Shown here piece by piece: positions 1 through 9,993 of a stretch of DNA of 64,000 nt; position 1 is the first letter of the stretch; each line of letters begins with the position of its first letter. The stretch is from assembly GCF_000499845.2 (NCBI RefSeq), contig NC_023753.2:19900418-19964417 (forward strand), in the 5' to 3' direction. Source of the DNA: Phaseolus vulgaris (lineage: Eukaryota; Streptophyta; Magnoliopsida; Fabales; Fabaceae). The position numbers were made by a program, and so were the translations under genes. The notes under the pieces are model-generated. The model did no database searches, had not been told where the DNA came from, and worked only from the letters and a program-made list of their open reading frames with translations.

Positions 1-261
1 GACTAGTGAAGAAGGCTCAAAGCTCTCCAATGCTCTCTCAAAATTTGAGTATAGTTTCTTTAGTCTAAATTCAAATCTGAAATGTACAAGGGAAACACCT
101 ATATTTATAGCCTAGAGGTGGTGAAAATCAAACTACAAGAATTCAAAATTCCCTCCTAAAGCTCACTAGAACCGGCGCCTAAAAACAAGCATGAGGAAGG
201 TGTGACCTCTTCCTTCACTTTAGCACCTCCTTATTTACTCCTACACCTATCTACTAACGCA
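1..261 (-). repeat. Element A 3' LTR, truncated by the window edge
   Basis: Matches 30703-30966 nearly base for base. On the minus strand the LTR begins TGCGTTAGTAG at 261. A TATA-like stretch (CTATAAATATAGG, minus strand) lies near 100-113. About 500 bp of this LTR should lie before the window, judging from the 761-bp 5' copy. Confidence 0.85.
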
Positions 262-268
262 CCCCCCC
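262..268 (-). promoter_or_regulatory. Polypurine tract of element A
   Basis: A run of seven C on the plus strand, so G on the minus strand, directly next to the LTR start. This is where plus-strand DNA priming is expected. The same site is C-rich in the second copy at 30968-30973 and is 14 G long in element H. Confidence 0.7.
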
Positions 269-331
269 TTCTAAAGCTCCTAACTAAAGACTAAAAGATG
301 CTATAACAATAGAGGTTTCTAATGTTTCCCT

Positions 332-1850
332 CTAAGCACCTTCAACGAAAGAAATTACAAAAAGAGAAAATAATTGTCCCCTAGCCCCTAAAGCTTTGAA
401 CATGCTTCTTGTAAGCCTTTGAGGTGGGCTTTGACCTCCATGGATGTCCTTTATTTGTGCCTCTACCTCTTCTTGATCTTGTTGATTGGCCTTCATGTCC
501 ACTTGACCTTGATCTCCATCATACTCCCCGAGTTTGAGAGAATTCGACCATGAATTCTGGAGACCTACAGAAAAAGGAGTTAGATCGCTGACATTAAAAG
601 TATGACTACCTAAGAATGTATCAGGCATATCTAACTCATAAGCATTGTCATTAATCCTCTTGAGGATTTGGAAAGGTCCATCCCCTCGAGGAATTATTTT
701 GGACTTCCTTTGAGTAGGAAAATGATCCTTCCTCAAGTGAAGCCAAACCCAATCGCCTTCATCAAACAACAATGCTTTTCTCCTTTTATTGGCAAGTTCA
801 GCATACTTGCCAACCTTATTCTCAATTCTCTTCTTGATGTATTTATGCAAAGTTTTCACAAAAGAAGACTTTTCATCCCCATCTTTGCACAAGACATCTC
901 CAAGAAGGGGAATAAGAAGAAGATCAAGAGGTGTTTAGGGGGTTAAACCCATAGACAACCTCAAAAGGAGAATGTGAAGTGGTACAATTTACTACACGAT
1001 TATATGCAAACTCAACATGGGGTAGTAAATTCTCCCACACTCTAGGATTCCCCGAAATAAAACATCTCAATAGTTGTCCCAAAGTTCTATTCACCACCTC
1101 GGTTTGACCATCAGTTTGTGGGTGGCAAGTGGTAGAAAATAAAAGTTTAGTCCCAAGCTTGCCCCACAAGGGCTTCCAAAAGTGACTCAAGAACTTGGGA
1201 TCTCTATCGGACACTATAGATCTAGGGATCCCATGCAAGCGAACCACTTCTTGGAAGAAGAGGTTTGCAATGTGGCATGCATCATCCACTTTGTGGCAAG
1301 GAATAAAGTGAGCCATCTTTGAAAAACGATCCACTACCACAAAAATGGAGTCCTTTCCCTTTGATGTCTTGGGTAATCCTAAGATGAAATCCATAGATAT
1401 ATCTACCCAAGGCATTGAAGGGATAGGAAGAGGAGTATATAGACCATGGGGATGCATCATAGATTTAGCTTTGCGGCAAGCTATGCATTTATCACACAAA
1501 CTATGAACATGTTTATGCATATGAGGCCAAAAGAAATGTTCATGCAACACATCCAAAGTTTTAGCAACCCCAAAATGTCCCATTAAACCCCCCTCATGGG
1601 CTTCTCTAACAAGAGATAATCTAATAGAGCATTGAGGAACACAAAGACGTTTTCCTTTAAAAAGAAAGCCATCTTGTATAAAAAAATCTTTGTGTCCTCC
1701 CTTAAGACACTCTTGAAAGATGAGAGAAAAATCAAGGTCATCATGATAAAGTTCCTTAATGTGATCAAAACCAAGATATTGAGAGCTTAAAAGATTTAGC
1801 AAAGTGTATCTTCTAGAAAGAGCATCCGCCACAATGTTTACTTTGCCTTG
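332..1850 (-). pseudogene. Element A integrase and C-terminal tail, third gag-pol piece
   Basis: Reads on from the RNase H piece across element B. It starts with a linker ending in ADALSRR, then integrase with an HHCC-like zinc region ([10 protein letters not shown] to [10 protein letters not shown]). All three catalytic acidic residues are present: D in DISMDF, D in SDRDPKF and E in [10 protein letters not shown]. Near 944-948 one extra base shifts the frame, so integrase stops at 924 and the tail continues in another frame from 892 to 332. The tail has the GPFQILKRINDNAYELDMP fold typical after gypsy integrases, and no clear chromodomain. The long open frame that begins at 2093 takes its first residues from element B's LTR and is not the real start. 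Confidence 0.85.
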
Positions 1851-1855
1851 CTTGT

Positions 1856-2637
1856 TGTACCGCCCTAGTAGTCGGGAGTGATGACGTGGCATCAAGCTAC
1901 AGTATAGGCGTGTTGACAAGGCGCCAGGTTGGCAGAAGGGAAGGAAGTCGGGGGGCTCGTGTAGTCGCCAGTTGTTAAATTGGCGTGTTCCGATCTCCAG
2001 CATACCAAAATAGGCGATCATCGGGTTAAAGATGAAGTCGCCAGATGTAAACTCAGGCGACCTAGTGATTGGAGATCGCCAGAGAAAGCACATCGCCGAA
2101 GATGAAGGAGAAGCAGATTATGAAGGCGGCCGGCGAGACCACAGGGAAGGTGTATGAAGGCCCCCTAACTCGCCAATTCCAGTAGAGATCGCACTCCCAA
2201 GTTAGCTATGCACTGGGTAGTACCACGCATGGGTAACTTAGTGAAACAAGAGTAGAAGCAGCGCCCAAGTCAAGGAGCCTCCGGATGATGGCACGTGTAC
2301 AGTTGGATGCGAGCCACGTGTCCAAGTCTGTAACTGCCAGGAGAGAGAAAGTAACCAGGTATATAAGAGTTCTTAACGAACTTTCTGAGGTACGCTCTTT
2401 ACGCTTGCGAGTTCTAGAGCTTACTGTGAGAGAGGATTTGCACGGTTCTTGTTCTCTTAGTATTTGGTGATTCGGTCACTGACTTGGGCGTTGGAGTGCA
2501 ATCGGCCGCAGCGGCGCCCATCTTTTTCATTGCAGGTTCTTGAGGTGGATCTCGAAGAGGAACGGAGGTGTGAAGCGGTGCGCACGTCGATCCTTTGACG
2601 AGGCAGTTTCCAGCGTTCCGGTCAACAGGCAGGATCA
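1856..2637 (+). repeat. Element B 5' LTR
   Basis: 782 bp, starting TGTACCGCCC and ending GGCAGGATCA. A TATA box (TATATAAG) is at about 2360-2367. A motif shared with the other Tat LTRs, GGAGTGCAATCGGCCGC followed by GGCGCC, lies at 2481-2518, just before a TTGCAG that looks like a splice acceptor. Compared with the 3' copy it lacks 15 bp near 2396. Confidence 0.95.
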
Positions 2638-2660
2638 TCAGGCGCCCACCGTGGGGCCGT
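2638..2660 (+). promoter_or_regulatory. Primer-binding site of element B
   Basis: TCAGGCGCCCACCGTGGGGC directly follows the LTR. The core GGCGCCCACCGTGGGGC is shared with C and D, and E has one change (GGTGCCC). I cannot name the tRNA with confidence. Confidence 0.75.
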
Positions 2661-3044
2661 GTAAAACTTGCTCCCATCCACAACGTGAGTTCTTGGAGGT
2701 TTTCGAAGTTTTCTGCGTGGTTGTGTGCTGGTGCAACCATCGCTCGCTGTTTGCTTGAGTTTCGTTCGGTAAATTCGCGTTTTATACCGTTCGTTTGGGT
2801 TTTCGATCGGTGGAGTGAGGTTTTCATGCTGATTACGCGTAATTTGTTCGGTGGAGTTTGAGTCTTTTTGCTCGTTTGGTTGTCCGTGGGGAATCGGTGG
2901 TTTCTGGCGAAGTTGTGGTTTTCTTTGAAGGTTTACGGTGTTCTTGAGTTTTCTTGCGCAATTTCACATAGTTTTCTCCGATTGATCGCTGAATCGATCG
3001 TGGTTGAAGTGTCGCTCGCTGCATTCTGTGATTCGTTGAGTTTC
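2661..3044 (+). other. Element B untranslated leader
   Basis: T-rich sequence between PBS and gag start. It is open in the gag frame from 2868, but the peptide is hydrophobic and unlike gag. The matching leader in D (42692-43034) is not open the same way, so I treat it as non-coding. Confidence 0.6.
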
Positions 3045-6000
3045 ATGAGAAAAATGAGAAGCAATCGCTCAAGTCCAGTTGCGCCCGTCGCTGCCGAAGG
3101 CGCCGCTGCCATGACCATGGCGCAGATGGCAGAGATGATGCGTTCGTTACAGGCAACTGTGGAAGCCTCACGCATAGAGCAGGCGAGAATGCATGAGGAC
3201 CTGGTCGCCTCTCGCGCCAGGAATGAGGAGCTCAGCAAGGTGACTGAGGAGTTGCGTCAAGCTCTTCAGGAGCAGCAAGGGCGTTCTTCTGCTGAAGAGG
3301 TGGCGCCGTCGTCGCCACCTCGTGTTTTCCCTATGCCTTTTGTTCAGGCGATTACTGACACGCCTATTCCTACGAGCGTGGTTCCGGTTAAGGCTGTCTT
3401 TACCGGCGTGGAGGATCCGGAGGCACATCTAACCACGTTCCATACGCAGATGATGTTGTCGGGAGGGTCAGACGCCGTGTATTGCAAGATGTTTGTGAGC
3501 ACGCTCCAGGGAACGGCGTTGGAGTGGTTTGTGAGCCTACCTAACGGTCACATAACCAGCTTTCAGCAGTTCTCGAAGGTTTTCGTCAAGCAATACATCG
3601 TGAACAAGGCACCGCCCAGGGTGTCTTATGATTTGTTTGATATAAGGCAGTACCAGGGAGAGTCCCTCAGAGACTACCTGAATCGCTTTGGAGCGCAGAT
3701 GGTCAGATCGCCGGCCAAGGATGAAGAAATGCTGGTCTATGCATTCAAGAAGGGCGTGCTGCCAGGCCCATTCTGCGAGGCCTTGATCAGGGCTCACCCT
3801 GCCACGTTTGCTGAGGTCAGGCGACTTGCGGTGGCTCACATCGCCGACGAGAGTGAGGTCGCTGAGAAGAGAGGGAGCGTGGCTCCCGCTAGGCCACGCG
3901 CCCAGACCAGAATCCAGCCGCAAAGGGTGCTGGAAACAGCGGCGGCGGCCAGGAAGGACCAAAGGACTCGCCATCCTTACGATAGGAGGAACAAGGGAAG
4001 GAGCCAGGGGCGGCAGCAACCAGCACGCCGGGAATACAATCGCCCGCCTAAGCACAAGTTTGTTATGGGATTAGCGGACCTGATCGCCATTCCCAACATA
4101 TCTGCCAGGTTGAAAGCGCCTGAGAAGGTGGGCGACAAGGTGCTGGGACCAAAGTCAGACGCCTGGTGTGAGTTTCACCAGGGCTTTGGCCACACTTTGG
4201 ACTCGTGTTTGTCCTTAGGGTATCAGCTCGATGATCTGGTTAAGAGCGGGTTCCTAAATGACTATCTGCTGGATAGGAGGACGGGGGGAGCGTCGAGTTC
4301 CCAGCTAGCAGGTGGAGAAGCCCAGCAACACGAAATGCCTATCCACGGGGAAATCCACACCATCGCAGGGGGCTTCTCAGGTGGTGGATGCACCGCATCG
4401 CAGAGGAAGAAGTACGCGCGGTCGGTGATGACAGTGGATATGTTTGAAGATCACTCGCCGGAAGTGGACATTACGTTCACCAAGCAGGATCTTCGGGACG
4501 TTGTGCCTCATGACAACGATCCCATAGTCATTTCGTTGGTTACGGCGGGAAGGAAGGTCCACAGAGTTCTGGTGGACCAAGGAAGTTCGGCAGACGTGAT
4601 GTTCTGGCCAACTTTCACGCAGCTGGAGTTGCCCCTTGACCAGCTAAGGCCCTATGGAGGGTGCCTATATGGGTTCGCTGGTGACCAGGTGGAGGTCAGG
4701 GGGTATATTGAGCTAAGAACCACGTTTACAGATGAGGCTGGTTCGAGGACGGAGAAAATCAAGTACCTCATCGTAAACGCTCCTTAAGCATATAACATCC
4801 TGTTGGGAAGGCCCACGCTTAACAGGATAGGCGCCATTCCGTCGACTCGGCACATGAAGGTAAAGTTGCCGTCTATGGAGGGGGTGGTGATCACGATCAA
4901 GTCTGATCAGAAAGAAGCGAAAAAGTGCTATGAGAATAGCCTGAAAAACAAGAGATCAGTGAGTTATGTAACAACCACCCCACCTCCCGGTGTGAAGCCC
5001 AGATCGACGGTAGCGGACGAGACCGCCGGAAGGGACGTGGAGATGGTGGACGCTGGTCTGGAGGAGGAAGAGGCGCGGAATCGCCCTGAGGAAGCGAGAG
5101 AACAGGGAATCGCCAGGGCGGTGATCGCCCGAGAATCCAGGCCAAAACCTGTCGAGCAGTGGCTCGAGAAAGAGATCGGGGGAAAAATCTTCAAGCTGGG
5201 AAGATCTCTGGAGGTTGAGCTCCAGGACCAGATCGCCAAGGTGATTGAGCGGCATCTGGACGCGTTTCCATGGTCCGCTTCGGACATGCCCGGGATTGAT
5301 CCCGACTTCTTGTGCCATCATCTGGCGATGGACAACTTGGTGAGACCAGTGCGACAAAGAAGAAGAAAGTTCAACGAGGAGAGGAGGCAGGCGATCAAGG
5401 ACGAAACACAGAAACTCCTCGCTGCAGGCCACATCAGGGAAGTCCAGTACCCTGAATGGCTGGCAAATGTCGTACTGGTGAAGAAGAGTAACGGGAAATG
5501 GCACATGTGCGTCGATTTCACCGACCTGAACAAAGCTTGCCCAAAGGATTCGTATCCTTTACCAAGCATAGATGCCCTGGTCGATAGTGCTGCAGGGTGT
5601 AAGTTGCTGAGCTTCCTGGATGCCTTCTCGGGATATAATCAGATCAAGATGCATCCCATGGATGAAGAGAAGACAGCCTTCATGACGGAGAGATCGTGCT
5701 ATTGCTATAAGGTGATGCCGTTTGGGCTGAAGAACACGGGGGCCACGTACCAGAGGCTGATGGATCGAGTACTTGCACCAATGCTGGGAAGGAACGTGCA
5801 AGCTTACGTCGATGACATGGTCGTGACCTCGCCAGAAAAAAGCAAGCACGTTGCAGACTTGGAAGAGTTGTTCACGACGATCGCCAAGTTCAGATTGAAG
5901 CTGAATTCGGAGAAATGTATTTTCGGCGTGGAGGCTGGAAAGTTTTTGGGTTTCCTCTTGACTGAAAGAGGAATAGAAGCCAACCCAGACAAGTGTGCCG

Positions 6001-8462
6001 CCATCTTGGCGATGAGGAGCCCAGCTACGGTGAAAGAAGTCCAGCAGCTAACAGGTCGGATGGCAGCCCTATCTCGCTTCGTGTCAGCTAGCGGAGAAAA
6101 GGACCATCCCTATTTTCAGTGTCTGCGGCGCAATAATAAGTTCGTTTGGACGAAAGAGTGTGAGGAAGCTTTCGTCAAACTGAAGGAGTATCTGGCGAGC
6201 CCGCCGGTTCTGTGCAAACCGCTGGTGGGAATCCCTCTCAGGTTGTATTTTGCTGTAACTGAGAGGGCGGTGAGTGCGCTGCTCGCCCAGGATCAAGATC
6301 AGGCTCAGAAGCCTATCTATTTTGTGAGCAAGGTGTTGCAGGGCCCAGAAACGAGATATCAGGCCCTGGAGAAGGCTGCGCTGGCTGTGGTATTTTCGGC
6401 GAGGAGGTTGCGCCACTACTTCCATAGTTTCACCATACTGGTGATGACTGACCTGCCCATCCAGAAGGTCCTGAAGAAACCTGACGTTGCGGGAAGGATG
6501 GTGAAGTGGGCAGTAGAGTTGTCAGAGTTTGATATTAAATATGAGCCCCGAGGCCCGATCAAGGGGCAAATCTTTGCAGATTTCGTGGTCGAGCTCTCAT
6601 CTGAGGCAACGCGAGTTGATGGGGACGATTTCCGTTGGGTACTCTCAGTGGATGGATCGTCGAACCAGCAGGGTAGCGGTGCTGGATTCATTTTGGAAGG
6701 ACCCAACGGCGTGCTGATCGAACAATCTTTGAGATTTGCATTCAAAGCCAGTAACAATCAAGCAGAATACGAAGCGCTGATCGCCGGGATTTTGCTGGCC
6801 AAGGAGATGGGAGCTAGGGTGCTGATAGCTAAGAGTGACTCGCTGCTAGTCACAGGGCAAGTAACAGGCGAGTTCCAGGCTAAAGATCCCCAAATGGCGG
6901 CCTATCTGGAATATGTGCAGGAGTTGAAGAGTTCTTTTGCCTCCTTTGAAGTAGTGCATGTGCCCAGAGAGCAGAATGCCCGAGCTGACTTGCTAGCTAA
7001 GCTCGCTAGTTCAGGCAAGGGGGGTAGGCAGAGGACGGTGATTCAAGAAACTCTGAAGACGCCGAGAGCATTTGTGGCAGATCACTTGGTCCTTCAGATA
7101 AGCAAGTCGACGGAGAAAGCAGCGAGAAGCCATAAGTCCCTGACGCAAGAAACTCTGAGATCGCCGAGAATTAGAGCATGTCGGGGAGAGAAGGTGAATG
7201 TGATGCAGGTCTGCGCTACCCATGAGCCAGACACTTGGATAACACAGTACAAGCGGTGCCTGGCGGATGACCTTCTCCCGCTGGATCCAACTGAGACTAG
7301 GAAGGTAAAGAAGAATTCTAGCAAGTACACCCTGATTGATGGCGATCTGTACAGGTTTGGGTTCACTCACCCGCTCCTGGAATGTATACACGACGAGAAG
7401 TGCAGGAGAATCATGGCGGAGCTCCACGAAGGTATATGCGGAAGCCACGTCGGGGGTCGAGCTCTGGCCGCGAGGACTCTCCGTGCGGGATACTACTGGC
7501 CATCGATGAGAGAAGATTGCAAGAAGTATGCCCAATGTTGCAAACAATGCCAACAGCACGCCGATTGGCACAAGGCACCTCCCGAGGAGTTGAAGTCGAT
7601 CTATAGCCCTTGGCCATTTCATACCTGGGGAATCGACATCCTGGGACCTTTCCCGCTGGCGATCAGGCAGATGAAGTACTTGGTGGTGGCGATTGAGTAT
7701 TTCACCAAGTGGATTGAAGCAGAACCAGTGGCCTAGATCACCGCACACAAGATCGAAGGTTTCGTGTGGAAGAACATCGTGTGCCGGTTTGGAGTGCCTT
7801 AACGCTTGGTGTCGGATAATGGGACTCAGTTTGCAAGCCACCTGTTGAAGAAGCTTTGCGAAGGGGTGGGAATTCAACAAGTGTTTGCATCCGTCGAGCA
7901 CCCTCAGACAAATGGCCAGGTGGAGTCAGCCAATTGGGTGTTGCTGAGAGGTTTGAAGAGAAGGCTTGAGAAAGCCAAGGGAAGTTGGGCTGAGGAGGTG
8001 CCCCGTATAGTCTGGGCATACCATACCACCGAGCAGTCAGGAACCCATGAGACCCCGTTCAGCTTGGTCTATGGGTGTGACGCAATGATTCCAGTAGAGA
8101 TTCAGGAGAGCTCGCCGAGATTCCAGAACTTCGCAGAGGAAGACTCGAATGAAGAGAGAAGGCTGAACCTGAATCTACTGGATGAGGTCAGAGAGGAAGC
8201 GAGATTGAAGGCTGAGGCGGTGAAGAGGAGGATTGAACGAAGGTATAACTCGAAGGTGATGCCAAGGCAGTTTAGAGAAGGCGACCTGGTGATGAGGAAG
8301 GCCCACCAGTACGAGATGGAGAATAAACTGTCGCCCAAGTGGACTGGACCGTTCAGAATAACCGAGGCGCTCGGGAACGGCGCCTACCGCTTAGAGACGC
8401 TGGAAGGAGGGGCGATTCCTCGCACCTGGAACGCCACGCACTTGAAGTTGTATTACAGTTGA
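3045..8462 (+). pseudogene. Element B gag-pol polyprotein, three nonsense codons
   Basis: One frame of 1805 residues. I chose the ATG at 3045 because the matching ATG begins D's gag (two in-frame ATGs, MRKM). Order: gag with an N-terminal coiled coil; a knuckle of form CX2HX4HX4C near residue 375; protease with DQGSS near 511; reverse transcriptase with YVDDM near 923; a first RNase H lacking the usual catalytic Asp; a second, archaeal-type RNase H with D near 1203, E in NNQAEYEAL and D in KSDSLL and NARADLL; integrase with HHCC, then D 1531, D 1591 and E 1627. No chromodomain. In-frame stops lie at 4785 (between protease and RT), 7734 and 7800 (both in integrase), so no full product can be made. 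Dual RNase H is a known trait of the Tat lineage. Confidence 0.95.
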
Positions 8463-8528
8463 GAACTTTGTAAGTAAAGACGAACACAAAAGTTATATTA
8501 CAATGTCTCTGATAAAACAGTTTGAAGG

Positions 8529-8576
8529 GGGCACTCTTTTTTTCCCTAAGGAGGGTTTTTAACGAGGCCACCCAAT
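8529..8576 (+). promoter_or_regulatory. Conserved post-pol motif
   Basis: CCCTAAGGAGGG, able to form a four-pair stem, followed by TTTTTAACGAGGCCACC, about 67 bp after the pol stop. The same block follows pol in C, D and, less exactly, E. It resembles the GTTTTTAACGAGGC stretch seen in transcripts of many plant retrotransposons. Role unknown; RNA processing or 3' end formation are guesses. Confidence 0.6.
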
Positions 8577-8704
8577 AAAAGAAGAGTTTTTGAAGTATAA
8601 GGCGTTTTCGGATTGCATGTTTGCTATTTTCCAAAAGTTTTGAAGAAAGGCCTTGTCACTTGTACGTGATTTAAGGCAAGCAAAGATATATCGCATGCTT
8701 TCTA

Positions 8705-8888
8705 AAAGTTTTATGTCCTCATCGTTTTTCGGCGATTGGAGGCATCAGTTAAAGTTTTAAGTCCTCATCGTTTTTCGGCGATTGGAGGCATCAGTAAAAG
8801 TTTTAAGTCCTCATCGTTTTTCGGCGATTGGAGGCATCAGTTAAAGTTTTAAGTCCTCATCGTCTTTCGGCGATCGGAGGCACCAGTT
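8705..8888 (+). repeat. Minisatellite B1, about 46 bp x 4
   Basis: Four copies of a unit containing AAGTCCTCATCG and TTTTTCGGCGATTGGAGGCA. The inverted counterpart is in element D at 36808-37000. Confidence 0.9.
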
Positions 8889-8966
8889 AAAAGACCTCAA
8901 CGCCCTCGCGCGTCCTGAGGCAGGTTAAAGACCTCCTCGCCGTCGAGCGAGTGCAGGCGAGAAAGA

Positions 8967-9276
8967 GTAAAAGTCCTCAGTGTTTCTGGGGGCGAGAAGA
9001 TGTAACCCCTGGGGCAATGTAGAGGCAAGTAAAAGTCCTCATTGTTTCTGGGGGCGAGAAGATGTAACCCCTGGGGCAATGTAGAGGCAAGTAAAAGTCC
9101 TCAGTGTTTCTGGGGGCGAGAAGATGTAACCCCTGGGGCAATGTAGAGGCAAGTAAAAGTCCTCAGTGTTTCTGGGGGCGAGAAGATGTAACCCCTGGGG
9201 CAATGTAGAGGCAAGTAAAAGTCCTCCGTGTTTCTGGGGGCGAGAAGATGTAACCCCTGGGGCAATGTAGAGGCAT
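8967..9276 (+). repeat. Minisatellite B2, 62 bp x 5
   Basis: Five near-identical copies starting GTAAAAGTCCTCAGTG and containing GGGGCGAGAAGATGTAACC. The short open frames that cross it on the minus strand are by-products of the repeat. D holds two related, more diverged units near 36591-36800. Confidence 0.92.
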
Positions 9277-9279
9277 GAT

Positions 9280-9459
9280 TCAAAGACCTTCTCGCCTATG
9301 AGCGAGTTCAGGCGGGTTAAAGACCTTCTCGCCTATGAGCGAGTTCAGGCGAGTTAAAGACCTTCTCGCCTATGAGCGAGTTCAGGCGAGGTAAAGACCT
9401 TCTCGCCTATGCGCGAGTTCAGGCAAGATAAAATCCTTCTCGTCTCGAACGAGTTCAGG
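9280..9459 (+). repeat. Minisatellite B3, about 36 bp x 5
   Basis: Each unit holds CTCGCC, a short loop and GGCGAG, so every unit could fold as a hairpin. The related array in D lies at 36414-36590. Confidence 0.88.
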
Positions 9460-9993
9460 TATGGTGTTAAGGGTGGACGAAGTTTGGAAGGTGGCTAAGG
9501 CAGGCTCGAAGAGAGCGCCTAGCCACCCGGCCCGTGGTCCTGAAGTTCGGGAAGGTAGAGGAGGATCCGAAAGGCACCTCTACCCCCAGATCAAAGAACG
9601 ATGGCCAAGGCGTGAAGCCAGAAAGAACCTCATCGCCAAGGGTCTCTGGCGACCAGGAAAAGTTCAAACATCGGCGAGAAAGTTAAAGGACCCGTTTTGA
9701 TGGAGCAGATCGGGTGAAGCCGTGTTCAAGCCAATAGCTGGTTTAAAGGCTGAAGTGATTCGAAGCAGTTAAGTCAAAGGTCGTGCCTACAGTTTTCCTA
9801 AGTCATTTCTTTGGAGTTAAACAAACAAGGAAAGTTGAAGCGAGTGAAGAAGTTATAAGAGGAAAAACGTAGACCTTTGTCATTAACAGTTAACAGTGAA
9901 TAACAGTTCAGAACATATATACGAAGGGACATAAAGTCTATTACAAGTTATTTACAAAGGAAAGTGTAAAGGGCGATGGGTGGATTGAATTGA
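9460..9993. other. Element B spacer between convergent genes
   Basis: Lies between the 3' side of pol and the stop of the antisense gene. No coding signal. Both transcripts should end in or near this region, but I see no decisive poly(A) signal. Confidence 0.6.

Noticed and set aside
924..2093. Single 389-residue open frame
   Set aside because: The first part comes from element B's LTR; only the part below 1856 is integrase of A. The Met lies in the LTR.
2868..3044. Upstream extension of B's gag
   Set aside because: Hydrophobic, unlike gag, not kept open in D; the ATG at 3045 is shared by both.
3168..8019. Many 60-180-residue frames antisense to B's gag-pol
   Set aside because: Shadows of a GC-rich long frame; none recurs as a protein-like sequence with its own start and context.
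8897..9283. Two 60-residue repeats-containing frames on the minus strand
   Set aside because: Frames through the 62-bp minisatellite; the unit length and lack of start context argue against a gene.
8705..9459. CRISPR-like array
   Set aside because: Units are tandem with no unique spacers, and the context is a plant retrotransposon.
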